Positions 21,420 to 32,900 of a stretch of 64,000 nt of DNA are shown one piece after another (the first letter of the stretch is position 1; the number at the start of each line of letters is the position of its first letter). A program made the position numbers and the translations under genes. The notes beneath the pieces were generated by a model that saw nothing but the letters and a program-made list of their open reading frames with translations, was not told the DNA's origin and did not search any database. The stretch spans positions 389,536,842-389,600,841 of the forward strand of contig NC_092877.1 of assembly GCF_028372415.1 (NCBI RefSeq), given 5' to 3'. The stretch comes from Notamacropus eugenii. Taxonomy: Eukaryota; Chordata; Mammalia; Diprotodontia; Macropodidae.

Positions 21420-22450
21420 TAGCCCCTTCTCCCAGATCTTGTGAAATCGTATTTACAAAGCGCTCAGCAAGGCTTATGGTAGAAATGAATGCTGTTTTTA
21501 TTATTGCTTTCAAGCACTAATTCCTATGATTCTGCCAATTCCAAACAGACACTGAATCATCATAATACTCATTGAAAGATAACTTTCATCCTTCAGAGCC
21601 CTAAGAACTCCTCCCAGTGTGAAGTCATTTATTTCCTAAGAAGGGACCCTCCTGGATATTCATGTTATTACAGGATTTAGAATTATAGTATCCTCCCTTA
21701 AGAAATGATGGGCATGAAAGGGGGGGTGTGTCCTCTGACAAACCAGCCCCTGAAGCCACCAGACCCAAGCTTGGGGACTTCCCAGGCTCATCAGTCTAGA
21801 GTCTGAAGGGGCCTCCCAGGCCCTGGGGTCCAGCTGCTTAGGACAGCACCTAGTCCACAGGAGACTCAATCAAGGCTGTTGGGCTGCCTGATTGCAATCC
21901 CCAAATCCATTCCTCTGATCTCTAGGACTTTTTTATGAAAGGAAAATCTGTTTGATAATGTTGAGATGCAGCTTCTGAAGTCCAGGCTAGCTCACCCACA
22001 GGTGTTCAGAGAAGCTAGTCTGGGACCCCCAGGGGAGGTTCCAGTGAGAAGGAGACTTCAGTTTCAAAGGAGAATATGTATTTATCTATATCAGATAAGC
22101 TGTGTATACTGACCCCTGTGCAATCTGATGAGAGTTTTCAGGGGGGTCTGTGAACTTGGATGGGAAAAAATACATCTTTATTTTGACAAACTTCTAATTG
22201 AAATTTCTTAGACTATAAAATTTTCAAAAACCACACTATTCTGAGAAGACATTTATTAAAAGCTTCACCAAATGACACAAAAAATTTAAGATGCCCTGGT
22301 CTAGGTTGTATCAGAATGATGAGGGAAATGCAACTGTGTTTAGGTACGTTTTGGCACTTATTGTGGCTGTGAGTGTGTGTATACATACACCCTTACCTGT
22401 GAATACATATATGTGCATGAGAGACAGTAACTACTAACCAATCAATTCAT
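21420..22450. other. Duplicated non-coding flank, copy A
   Basis: Aligns with 59115-60125. No open frame above 69 codons and no recognised family. Confidence 0.4.
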
Positions 22451-22454
22451 CGAT

Positions 22455-22897
22455 AAGAGTTATGAAACTACCTGTACTCTTTGACCCAGAAATACTGCTA
22501 CTAGGCCTATTTGCAATGATGATTGGGGAAAAAGGAAAAGAATCTATATGTTCTATAATATTTATAGGCATATGGCGGCAACAAACTGGAAATCATGGGG
22601 ATGCCTATCAGTTGGGGAATGACTGAGCAAGTTGTGTTACATGATGGTTATAAAATACTACTGTGCTATAAGACATGATGAAAACATGGAAAGACTTGCA
22701 GGAAATGATGAAGAGCAAAATGGGTAGAACCAAGAGAACGTCACATATGCTCTCAGCTATGCTGTTTTAAAAACAACTTTGAGTGACTAAGTCATTTTGA
22801 CTACTGTAAGGACCCAGATGAACTACAAAGAATCTGTGAAGAAAGAAGCTGTATGCATCCAGAGAAAGAAAGGATAAATAGAAGCATCCATAGAATG

Positions 22898-22956
<59 letters not shown>

Positions 22957-23085
22957 GCACCCACACACTTGTGTCTTATGGTATCCATCTCTAGGGCTGA
23001 GGAAGGGGAAGAAAAAAGGGGAAAATTAAATATAACTTTATTATATATTTACTAGGAATTGCATGTTGTACATAATAGATCTGCA
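22455..23085 (+). mobile_element. L1 3' end (ORF2 end and 3'UTR), copy A
   Basis: Carries L1 ORF2 C-terminal coding remnants ('tttgacccagaaatactgct', 'caacaaactggaaatcatgg', 'cagttggggaatgactgagc') and the 3'UTR marker 'gcatccagagaaagaaagga'. A CA microsatellite is embedded in the 3'UTR. Partner at 60130-60715. Confidence 0.85.
22903..22975. repeat. CA dinucleotide microsatellite
   Basis: Roughly 25 or more CA units followed by GCACGCACCC. Copy B has a shorter, CGCA-rich version at 60567-60603. Confidence 0.97.
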
Positions 23086-23619
23086 GATTCATGGGTAATC
23101 TCTTTTTCTTCTATGTTGTGGAAAACATTATTTTATTTCACAAATTCAAAATAAAATACCTAAAATTACAGAAAAATCAGCTACATCTGGTTCCTGTTGG
23201 CTGTGGACTGGGCATCAGTGACTATGCCAGATGTGAGGACACAGCTTTGGTGGTGTTGGGTTGTTCAGCTTGTCAGGAGCCCAGGTCACCAGGACTACTC
23301 TGAGTGAGGACAGAGGGAAGAGATGAGAGGACAAAGAAGTCATGGGAAAAGACGTGGGCCAAGAGGCCTGTCTTTGGTTTTTGCATCCTTTCCAGTGATT
23401 TCCTGCACTCTCCTGGGGTCCTTGATTTCAAAGGTATTCAGGATTTGCTCCCCTCCTCTTGTTAGTGATATGCTAGCTCAGGTTTAGGTTCAATGTTGGG
23501 ATGAAATGAGGTCCTCACAAATCACTGATCATTAAAGAAAGAAGGTCAACTTGGGCCTAAGATAGCAAGGATGTGCACCAAGCACATGGTGACACTTTTC
23601 TGGATAGGGCTTCTCTCAT

Positions 23620-24261
23620 GTCCAGGTGAAAACTTGTCTGGTCAATGGGACAGGGCAGGGTGACTCCAAAGAAGTTACCATGTTAAAGGAGCCACAACTC
23701 CCTGTGGATGAGACTTTAGGTGCCCTTAGGTCACCAGGAAGCTACTTGATGGGAGACAAGGGTCAATCAAATCCCAGAGACAACTTTGTTGCATTTTAGG
23801 GAAAACTAGTCCTTTTTTCTGGGAAAACCAGAAATTCTTTGTCCCATCGCACACTAGCCCCAAGACCTAGGGATCTTCTAAGAGACCTTCCACCTTTTGC
23901 TAATTTTCAGGATTTGATTGGACAATTATCCTGCTCCAGGAAATATAAGAAGTGAAGAAAAAAATACCTTGCCTCACAAAAGAGTAACCAAAGGAAAAAG
24001 AAAACCAAAAAACAAGGACGATGAAAAGCAGAAATTCTAAGCTTTCTCTTTCTCCTTTGGATGAACTGAGCCTCAGATCTTAATCATCTAGTCCTGGTGT
24101 CAAATACAGCTGGAACCACATTAAAATGTAATTGAGAAATATTTTACAAAATAAAGATGTAATAAAACATGGATAATGCTAATATGTGGATATCTTAGGT
24201 AGAGGAATGAGAAGACTTCTTCTAAAACTGCCAAGGCCTCCCTCGTGACTGAGGGTAAGGG
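23620..24261 (+). repeat. 642-bp tract identical to the pre-telomeric end of copy B
   Basis: Compared base by base with 61268-61909 at a constant offset of 37648, with no mismatch or indel seen. The last differences proximally are at 23612 and 23619 (61260 and 61267). Confidence 0.95.
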
Positions 24262-24745
24262 GCAGAGATCCATTTAAGTGAGGAAAAACATTGCCCCCAG
24301 AGGCAGGAAAGTGTCTTACTTTTGGACAAATTTCCAAGCCTGCATGCTTTCCTCCACCCAGATTGTTGGCAAATGGGGAATATTTCCCAGTCCCTTGAGA
24401 AACAAATCTTTCTCCATCCTTTGAGTCCATATTCTACACTTTCCTACCTCTATACTTTTTCCCATACCATTCCCTCTGCCCAGAATGCCCTTCCTTCACT
24501 AACTCAGTAAAAATCCTATTCATCCTATTAGACCCTGTGCAACAAATGTCAATGCTTCCAAGATGGCTTGCCACAGCTCCTCATTTGGAAATGATTGTTC
24601 CATCCATGGCCTCCAATAGCACTTTGTGCACACTTCTGTTTCCTGTGTTACATCTACTTGTATGTTAGAATGACTGACTCTAACCCGTTTGGAGTCAGGG
24701 CACAGGTTGTGGTTACTTGTACCCCCACTCAGGATCTCCATAGGA
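24262..24745. other. Single-copy sequence beyond the duplication edge, unassigned
   Basis: Continuation of copy A that copy B lacks because it becomes telomere. No gene recognised. Confidence 0.4.
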
Positions 24746-24916
24746 TGGGGACTCTTGGGCTACACTGACCATGAGGAGAGCTTCTGGATATTGGGAGGAG
24801 CTCCATCCTCTGGGCTCTCAGCGAGCCCCAGAGCTGCTCCTCCCCCAGCCCCTGAATGCTGGCTGTGACTGCAAACTGCTGGCAGTGACCCTGCAATCTC
24901 CTACTCATCTTCCCCA

Positions 24917-25072
24917 GGTACTGGATCCAAGGACAAAGTCCCCCAGTTCCCAAGCACCATTAAACCAGAGCCATCTGTCCCCTCATTGGTGTCCTGTGAC
25001 ACAGTCAGTGTGGTGACTGATGATTCTCAGACAGATCTTTTACCCACCCCCACTCCACTGTAAGATCTGCCT
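24917..25072 (+). other. Possible terminal-exon relic, unidentified
   Basis: After an acceptor-like 'catcttccccag' a frame reads Gly-Thr-Gly-Ser..., rich in Pro, Ser and Thr (KPEPSVPSLVS, then DDSQTDLLPTPTPL), and ends in TAA. No family recognised, and no upstream exon found between the duplication edge and this site. May be chance. Confidence 0.15.
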
Positions 25073-25229
25073 TATACAGGACCCATTTCCTGCAGATTCA
25101 GTTTCCCCTCCCCATGCCAGATTCCTCCCAAGACAAAGTTTCTCTTCATTCTTACCCTGACCTCACCTCCCAATTCCCAAGAAGACCAGAAGTGAAATAG
25201 CTCAGGAGCCTCCTGTCCTAGATAGTTCA

Positions 25230-26215
25230 TCCACCTCTAAGAAGGCAGCATTTAATTCCATCGAAAGCAAAGTACAAGCAAAGCTTAGACAGATGCAGGA
25301 TTCCTGACTCAGTAAGAAGGCAGATGAAATTCAGTTTCACACTGATAGTAACAATCCAAAGCACTTTTTTGATTCCCTGAAAGCTATTTATGGGTCAAAA
25401 ACCTATGGTGCATCACAATTACTCAGTGCTGATGGAGCCACATTGATTAATGATAAGGACATGATCCTAGAGAGACGGGCTGAACACTTCCATATTCTTC
25501 TCAACAGATCATCATTAATCATTTGCTGCGGCCATTGACTGCTTACCTCATGTTAAAGTCAATCCGTTCTTAGCTGAACTTCCAACTGAAAAAGAGGTTT
25601 TTGAGGGCCATTAGGCTCCTTTCATGTGGTGAAGCACCTGGTGCTGATTCTATTTTAGCTGAGACTTACAAGGTAGGGGGACCGTTGCTCATACAAAAGG
25701 TGACTGGAATTTTCCAGGTTATATGGCAAGAGGAGGTTATCCCCCAGGAGTTCAAGGATGTCTCCATTGTCCATCTCTATAAAGGTAAAGGGAATAGATT
25801 GTTCTGTGAAAATCATAGGAGTGTGTGTCTCTTAGTCATTGCTGGCAAGATTCTTTCCAGAGTCCTCCTTAATTGGCTGATCCCTCACCTGGAAGATGGT
25901 CATCTACCTGAGAGTGAGTGTGGCTTCAGAAAGGGCAGAGGAACAGTCAACATGGTGTTTGCTGCCTGACAACTCCAGGAGAAATGCCAGAAGCAGAATA
26001 GAGGTCTGTATACAATGTTTGTAGATCTGACCAAGACCGTTGACACTGTTAGTCGTGAGGGTTTATAAAAAATTATGCCAAAATTTGGTTGCCCAGAGAA
26101 GTTCATCAGTATTGTATATGTCAATTTCATGTTGACATGTTTGCCTAGGTTCACGATAGTGGACAATGCTCTTGTGCCTCTTCCCAGTCACTAATGGAGT
26201 GAAATCGACCCCACC
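25230..26215 (+). mobile_element. RTE-type LINE fragment (third copy)
   Basis: Better preserved than the duplicated pair. It includes a pre-RT region (FFDSLKAIYG, about 25365-25395). The RT core follows: GEAPGADSILAETYK (25629-25673), VIWQEEVIPQEFKDVS (25717-25764), then GKILSRVLLNWLIPHLEDG and ECGFRKGRGTVNMVFAA to 25969. It then shifts frame into a FVDLTKT-type block. It is truncated soon after 26200 and lacks the C-terminal region and tail. Confidence 0.9.
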
Positions 26216-27115
26216 TGGATACCAGAATCAGAACTCTGACTTTCCCCCTGCTCTGGCCCTGTCTGGACCCCAAAGTCCTGTCTTCCTGTCCTGCCCACTG
26301 GCAGCTCAGCCCGTCCCCTCACCCCAGGACCCTACCTAGGATGCTCCTGCCTGCCTCCTTTATTTGGACCCTGGCTTTGAGCTACTTTCCCATTGGACCC
26401 CAGGCATTGGCTCCCCTGCTCTGTGTGGGGTCCCAGGAGGCCATGGGCTCCTAGTTAGACCTTATGACCCCACATTAACTCCTGCTAATTTGTTGCAATA
26501 ATTTGATACTTATAGCAATTATATCCAAATCTACTGTGAATTTTCTCTTTGCACTTATATGTGTGTGTCCTTGAATAGGCCTTAAAAAGATGCTTACAGA
26601 GAATTAGAGTCATTGGTTTGTGCTTCAGGTATTCTAACAAAGGGCACTAATCTTATAAATGTTGGTTCAACATTTATTCATTCATTATAAATGAAAGATT
26701 CAACATCCCATTCTAAAGTTTTAAGGGGTGGACATAGAAGTGAAAAGTTAGAATCATAGCAGATTCTAGAGGTTTTGTCATTGATTATTAAGGAGTTTTG
26801 AAACACTTTCTTACAATCCAGGTCACTCTCTCCCCCCACACTCCCTTCCCTCGAGTCAAGAGGGTATCTCAGTAAGACTGCAAACAACCCTGGAGTTTTT
26901 CTATTAATTCCTCTCATCCCAGATCAGATTAGGACTTTTTTCTCCCACCTGGAAAAAGGAAGGAGGGAAAAGGGCAGCAACTACAGCCTGGAAGTATCCA
27001 GATTCAGGACACAGTCACAGCTCTGGGGAGAGGGTGAAGGGGCATAGGTCAAGATAAAGAAGTCAGGCAATCATCTGCACTTGGTAAGACAACCCATTCT
27101 TCTATCACTAATTTT
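26216..27115. other. Unassigned spacer
   Basis: Pyrimidine-rich then AT-rich sequence. Open frames are under 80 codons and unrecognised. Confidence 0.35.
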
Positions 27116-27117
27116 AT

Positions 27118-27435
27118 ATGAGAGGCAGCTAGGTGGTGCAGTGGATAGAGCACCACTGCAGGAGTCAGGAGGACCTGGAGTTCAAATCTCACCTCAGATA
27201 CTTGACACTCACTAGCTGTGTGACCTTGGGCAAGTCACTTAACCCCAATTGCCTCATCCTGGGTCATCTCCAGTCATCCTGATGAATATCTGGTCACTGG
27301 ATTCACATGGCTCTTCAGGAGAGGTGAGGCTGGTGACCTGCACAGCCCTCCATCACTGAAAACAAAGTCAAGTGCAAGTCATGTCATTATTTCTCTGATG
27401 GCATGGTCTTCTTCTGTAATGAGGGATGAGCATAC
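27118..27435 (+). repeat. tRNA-RTE hybrid SINE (MAR1-like), full length
   Basis: tRNA-like head 'gcagctaggtggtgcagtgg' with B-box-like 'gttcaaatctcacctc', then 'gtgtgaccttgggcaagtca'. A middle part 'ggctggtgacctgcacagcc' leads into a 3' part 'aagtgcaagtcatgtcatta' that matches the RTE tail region. The hybrid design implies mobilisation by RTE machinery like that at 10290, 25230 and 48245. Confidence 0.85.
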
Positions 27436-28160
27436 ACTATTTTATATGATCTGGAAATGCAAATGATGTCATCTGAAGTTTATTGTTTGTGTTATGGTTA
27501 AAGCAATTTCACTATCACTTATGAAAATTGCAAGATTGCTAGTTATTTTTTAATGCTAAAATCTAAAGCTGGCAATTGATTACTATGTGTATTGTATGTA
27601 AAGGAGAGTTGTGCCCATTCAGAGCAGCCCTCAGGGCTTATCAAAAGGTACAGTCTCCAGCAGTTCTAAGGAGCTGATTTGAGTCATGGAGATCCTAAAC
27701 AAGGAATTTGTTTTACTGAGAATTTGAAAATATGTGAAAATGATCTCTAGTGATTGACTTTTGCACAAGGACAATTTTAAATTTGAGATGTGAGTCCTGG
27801 CAAATTCTTGGTCACTGATACTTCCCATCTGAGGTTAAAGATCTTGGGACTATAGTGAATTGTGTTTGGAGTTAATTAAATCCATCAATAATCAGTGGTC
27901 AGTAACCTACCATCTGAGAGAAATGCTACAAGCCTCTCAGAGAAAATGTGTCTGTTACAGGCAGAAGTCTTACCCTGGAAAAGCTGAGAAGATAATCCTA
28001 ACCTCAGTCTAGGATGGGATCCTCTTGCTTCAAATTCCCTATTATGTTCCTTTGAAAAGGAATGTTTCCCACCTGGCTATTCCTGATTCTGGCTTTGAGG
28101 TGGAATTGATACTACATGTTTGCAAGGACAGCAGGGAGATCTAATCAGACATTGCTTAAA
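27436..28160. other. Unassigned spacer
   Basis: AT-rich. No gene or repeat recognised. Confidence 0.35.
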
Positions 28161-28164
28161 GAAA

Positions 28165-28465
28165 TTAATTTGGACTATTCACTGGAAGAGCAAATGTACT
28201 GAAACTGAAACTGAAATATTTTGAAACTGAAGCTGAAATATTTTGACTGCATAATGGAAAGACAGGACTTATTGGAAAAGCCCTGATGTTGGAAAAGATT
28301 GAAGGCAAAAGGAAAAAGGAAAGGCAGAGGATGAGATGGATAGAGAGTGTCATGGAATCGATGAATATGACCTTGGACAGACTTTGGCAGATAGTGGAGG
28401 ATAGAAAGACCTGGTGTACTGTGGGCCTTGGGGTCACAGTCAGACACAACTGAACCACAAAATAA
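28165..28465 (+). mobile_element. BovB/RTE-type LINE 3' end
   Basis: The plus strand reads through a typical RTE C-terminal stretch with stops: a GRQRMRW-like segment at 'ggcagaggatgagatggata', then a DRLWQIVEDRKTW block (28374-28412), and the terminal 'gtcagacacaactgaacc'. Truncated at the 5' side. Confidence 0.8.
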
Positions 28466-28469
28466 ATGT

Positions 28470-28632
28470 CTGTTGATTGACTAATTAACTGATAAGTTAT
28501 GTGACCAAGGGTAATTCAAATCACTTCGATTAGCTCACTCAAGTTTAGTCACTTATAGAATGGTGATAGTAATCTTTATCCTACCCACCTTTGGTGGATG
28601 GTTTGAAGATTGCTCTTTGAAAACTTAGCACA
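28470..28632 (+). repeat. MIR-like SINE fragment
   Basis: Contains 'gtgaccaagggtaattcaaa' and 'tagaatggtgatagtaatct', diverged versions of MIR core segments. Confidence 0.5.
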
Positions 28633-28639
28633 CAAGAAT

Positions 28640-29075
28640 CAGAACATGGTCACTTGGCAGAGACACCCAAGGAGTTAGGGCTCTCAACAACAGGACCAGA
28701 TCTCAAACTACTCTACAAATCAATAATCATCATGGCTATCTGAGAACAGCTAAAGAAGTAGAGGTATTGATCAGAGAAACAATAGACAGGTATTCCACGA
28801 ACCCAGAGACAAGCTTCTGTAATAAGGATACAGTGTTTGACAAAAAAGTAAACATAAAAAATGCTAGCCAACTTTAAAGAATTGGGAGTAAGCCACTACC
28901 ATGCACCATACAAAAAAGTAAGTTAAAAAAAAGATATAGGATTTACATATATAATGTCACATCATAATTAAAGCAGAGGAGAGAAATTATCTGTTGTATC
29001 TTGGAATTTAGGAAAAATTTATAATCAAACAAGGGACAGAAAGTATAACACAAGATGAAATGGGCTATTCTGATC
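28640..29075 (+). mobile_element. Old L1 ORF2 3' fragment
   Basis: 'accagatctcaaactactct' corresponds to the L1 DLKLYYKA region seen in the long L1 (34595-34615, antisense). Flanking AT-rich sequence may be its continuation. Strongly decayed. Confidence 0.45.
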
Positions 29076-30510
29076 ACAAATTTTGAAAAAAAAAGTATGC
29101 TTTAGGAAACATAATATATAGAAGGTATTTGAAAAGCTGTGTAGTGGGGCAGGAAGGTGCCCATTAGGATACTGAGATTATTCACTAGGATAATGGGAGT
29201 GAAAAAATAAGAGGCAGATTTGGGAGAGAAATGAAGAATGACTGGCCCAGAACCCTCCTCAAAGTGGAAATTCTGGGAGGAAGTAGACAGTGGAAGGGAC
29301 TGGGAAACAGAAGGAACTTCAAGGATAAGATGGCTACTTGGGTGAGGAGAACTTTTCAAATCCTAAGACAGATGAGGCATGGATATGGAATACAGAAAGT
29401 CCCGAGAAGAAATAGCGGTCATCTTGGGATCCTGCTCAAAATTTAGGTATCAATGTGAGAAGAGAACCAAAGGCGCAGAGAGATTTTTCAACATGAGAAG
29501 ACCACAGGAACTAAGAAGACTTAGAAGAGCAGGACTGAGAAGGCAGCAGGGATATGGTGGTCAAGTCTAGGGAGGGGTAATCAGAATGAAGAAAAGATTG
29601 GACAGAGGGCTACCCTGAGGCTTCCCCAAAATGGAGAATTAAGGAAGGAAATCACTAATTGTAGAAGGGGACCACGGGAATAGAAACAGGAAAGTCTACA
29701 AAGGAAAGTTAACAAGCCATTTTGATATAAATAAAGATTACGTGAAGGGGGATAAAATGAAACAAGATAGGAAAGGGAACTGGAGGAATGATTGTAGACA
29801 TATTCAGAGACCAAAGAGAGATGAGTGGCTTTTGTTTTACAACCATTAGAAGGTAGTGAAGGTTTTTGAACAAGGAAGTGTCATGAAGTAGAGAGGGAAA
29901 AGACTCGAGGTGGGGAGTTCCTTTGGAAAGCAATTGAAATGCTCCCTCTGTCTCAATCAAGATACAGAAAGAAATGTACATTTATGGACATGGCCAATTG
30001 TGAGTACTTGTGTTGTTCGATTATGCATATCGGGTGCAAAGGGTTTGTTTTTATTTTTTCAATGAGAGGAGGAGGATGAAGGGGGAAAACGAATTAAAAA
30101 TTTTAGTTGCAAAAGTTGTTTGAATATCCGACGTGAAGGGCGATGAGGATTTAAACTAAAGACAGTAGTTTAGGGAAAAGGGAGAAGGAAACAGATGACG
30201 ATTTTCATTCTCTTTCTGTTCCCTCTTTCCTTTTACATGTGCAGAAATACATTTGATATTTATTGGCATATCCATCCATGCACCGAACATTTAAGATCTT
30301 ATGAGGGTCAACTATTGGTAAGAACTTCTGATAGCTAGTGCATTTCCACAGAAAATCAAATACACACAAATATGCATAAAACAAACCCTGGTATTGTAAG
30401 AGACTTGAAGCCCTTTACACCCTGATTCTGTAGATGCTCCTGGCTGAAGGGGATCTCCCTGATGTAATCCAGCTCCCTGCACAGCGATGCCAGTTCATTT
30501 TATGTGTTTC
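29076..30510. other. Unassigned spacer
   Basis: Purine-rich sequence with short open frames on both strands (up to 90 codons). Nothing recognised. Confidence 0.35.
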
Positions 30511-30511
30511 T

Positions 30512-30648
30512 ATAGTGACCCGTTTCTTAGTTAATTAGACTCCTTGAGGGCAGGGATGGTTCCCTTGTGTTCTGCCCTCAGTGCTTGGCTAAATTCCTGG
30601 CACATAAGTAGCTTTACTAATATTTATTAACTGATTTATTAATGCTGA
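30512..30648 (+). repeat. L2/MIR-type 3' end
   Basis: 'gactccttgagggcagggat', 'ttggctaaattcctggcaca' and 'agtagctttactaatattta' follow the common 3' end of LINE2-like elements. Confidence 0.65.
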
Positions 30649-30649
30649 T

Positions 30650-31080
30650 TATTTGATTGATTCTCAGTGCTGGTTTAACAAAGTGTCTTCAAAGCCCCTC
30701 CAGGAAGTTGTGTTTGTTAATCCTGACACCACAGGCCTCCCTCCTGTCCCTGAATGATCACTGGGAGTCCTTGTTTGTGGTAAGACTGTAACTGTATAGA
30801 TAATTAGTTCAATATGTCATGAACCATTTCCCAAATGAGTAGAGTTTAAAAGAACAACATCCTACCCCTAACACCAACCTTCCTGCCCTGTAGGGCAAAG
30901 GTATGTGAGAACATCTCTTTAAAGACCTGAAAGAGGCATTCCCAACAGGATCAAGTGACATCAAGGGGGTGAGGAGAATACTTGAAAATACTCACAGTAT
31001 GTGTTTTTCTACAGTTCCCTCTGACTGTAGTCTCATTTCTTCTCCTGAAGACAATAAGAACGTGAATATTAATGAGAAAT
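30650..31080. other. Unassigned flank of the receptor pseudogene
   Basis: No recognised repeat or exon. Confidence 0.3.
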
Positions 31081-31084
31081 TATG

Positions 31085-31990
31085 AGTGTCATCTTCTTTC
31101 AGACAGAAATTGGGGTCCTGGGAATTCCTTTCTTACTTCTCTCTTCATATATCTCACTGGACAGTCTGAGACCCACGGACTACTCCCACTGAGATCACCT
31201 TGGCCTACTGCTTGGTACTTCTCCCTAAAGGAGTCCTTCAGATAATGCCAACTTTGGTTCTGAAGAATTTCCTTGATGATCTTGGCTATAAAATCATCTT
31301 ATCCCTTCAGAGAGTATCCTGGGGTCTTTCCCTCACCATGACTTGCCTCCTGAGTGTTTTTCAGGCCATCAGCCTTACTCCTAGCAGTTTCCGTTTAGCA
31401 GAGTGTAAAGCCAGAGCTTCAAAGTAGATAATTCCCTCCAGTCTCTTCTCTTGGACTTTCCACCTACTTTTAAATGTCTTCATTGCTTTGGGAATGAAAG
31501 GACCAAGGCACACAGGAAATAGCACTGATATTCAACATTTTGAATACTGTTGTTATGTATCTGATCCAAGATATCAAGCTATCCTGCTTTCAATCATATT
31601 CTCTTATCCTGATGCTGTGTGTTTGGGGCTCATGGCCTGTGGAAGTGGCTACATGATATTTCTTTGGTATAGAAATCACAAGGAAGCCCAAAAAATTCAC
31701 ATTTCCTCCATTTCTTCCAGAACCTCCCTGAGATCAGGGCCATCCAAACCATCCTGCTGCTGGTGAGTGCCTTTGTCTCCATTTACTCACTGAACTCTAT
31801 CTTCACAGCATGTATGCATTTTAGGAAAACTTCATTGTGGTGGACACAGACCTCTCCCTTCCTGACTTTGAGTTTCTCAGCCTTTAACCCCTATTTGCTA
31901 ATCAGCAAGGACTCACAAGTTCCAAGGTACTGCTATGGTATTTGCAGGAGGAAAAGATCACATTCAGCCCTAGCATCAGATTAACATCGT
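31085..31990 (+). pseudogene. Vomeronasal type-1 receptor pseudogene (VN1R family)
   Basis: Three displaced frames together follow a single-exon V1R pheromone receptor, a seven-helix G-protein-coupled receptor of the vomeronasal organ. The N-terminal helix region (about 31100-31195: TEIGVLG.., then LRPTDYSH and an in-frame TGA) lacks a clear start codon. 31200-31427 gives the diagnostic SLTMTCLLSVFQAISLTP motif with the RLAECKARA segment. 31488-31766 carries the YCCYVSDPRY.. loop and the next helix (PDAVCLGLMACGSGYM). 31763-31984 supplies LLVSAFVSIYSLNSIF and a PYLLISKD-like end. At least one stop and two frame changes inactivate it. V1R pseudogenes are common in mammals. Confidence 0.87.
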
Positions 31991-32184
31991 GTACTTAGGG
32001 TGACCTTATAAAAACTCCAAGCAGAGGAGAGTTATGAAACCTGAATCTGTCCCTTGATATTAAACTTGGCTCCCATATACTAGAAGCAAGTAAAGCTTGA
32101 GGTGATTGACCATGGGTGCAAGGGATGAACAAATTCAGGCTGATGATTCTTGGGGCTATTATTCCTAATGGAATCCCTAAAATC

Positions 32185-32900
32185 CCAGAATATCATATGT
32201 GGAGGTACCTACTGCTAGGCCTATACCCCACAGAAATCAACATAAGCAAAAGGACTTATATCTACAATAATATCTGTAGTTGTTTATTTCATGTCGCCTA
32301 AATTGGAATCTCATGTAGTACCATTACTATTGGGGAATGGCCAAACAAACTGTAGGATAATATTGTTGTGGAATATTCTTATGCAAAAGGAGTTGAACAA
32401 AGGTACAATTTCAGAGAATATTGAGAAGATCTCAATGAAATGAGGAAACAGACAAAAGGAAACAGAATCAGATCCATTTCCATAATGATAAAGCCTTTAT
32501 AGAGGAAATTGTTTTGAAAGATTTTACATCTCTAGTCAAATCAGTAAGCAATCACACATCCAGAAGACTGAAAATGAAACATGACACACTCCTCTTATCA
32601 AAAGGTGAGGAATTTAAAATGAAGTAAGAAAAAGATATTTTTAGACATGGCCAGTAGGGGTATTTGTTTTGCTAGACGATGTATTTAAGTATTTAAGGTA
32701 TTGGTTTCAGAGTTTGAAAAAAATTTGCTTATTGGTGGTGAGGTTCATGGTAGGGATAGATAAAAGAAAAATGACCAAAATATCCTGGTTTGGAGAGGGT
32801 GAGGTCTACAGGGTGGAGGGATTTAATGATAATGAAGCAAAATATGCCAATAAAACTTTTCAAAGAACTGGATGTTCCTAAGAAAACTTATACAACTTTA
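32185..32900 (+). mobile_element. L1 3' end, diverged
   Basis: 'ctgctaggcctataccccac', 'ttactattggggaatggcca' and 'gagttgaacaaaggtacaat' follow the L1 ORF2 C-terminus into the 3'UTR. Only weak open frames remain. Confidence 0.75.

Larger units (their letters stand above)
8511..24261 (+). repeat. Segmental duplication, copy A (MHC class I pseudogene unit)
   Basis: Matches copy B (45018-61909) in direct orientation over nearly its whole length: flanking microsatellites and SINEs, RTE element, antisense LTR, class I gene, 3' flank and L1 tail all occur in the same order. The left edge is at 8511/45018 ('cctgcccaga'). The right edge is where copy B meets the telomere, at 24261/61909. Sequence beyond 24261 has no partner in the window. 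Structural differences are listed separately: an LTR insertion here, insertions in copy B, and an inverted block. Confidence 0.95.

Noticed and set aside
27150-27250. tRNA gene-like A/B-box sequences
   Set aside because: They are heads of tRNA-derived SINEs followed by SINE bodies; no complete cloverleaf tRNA gene was recognised.
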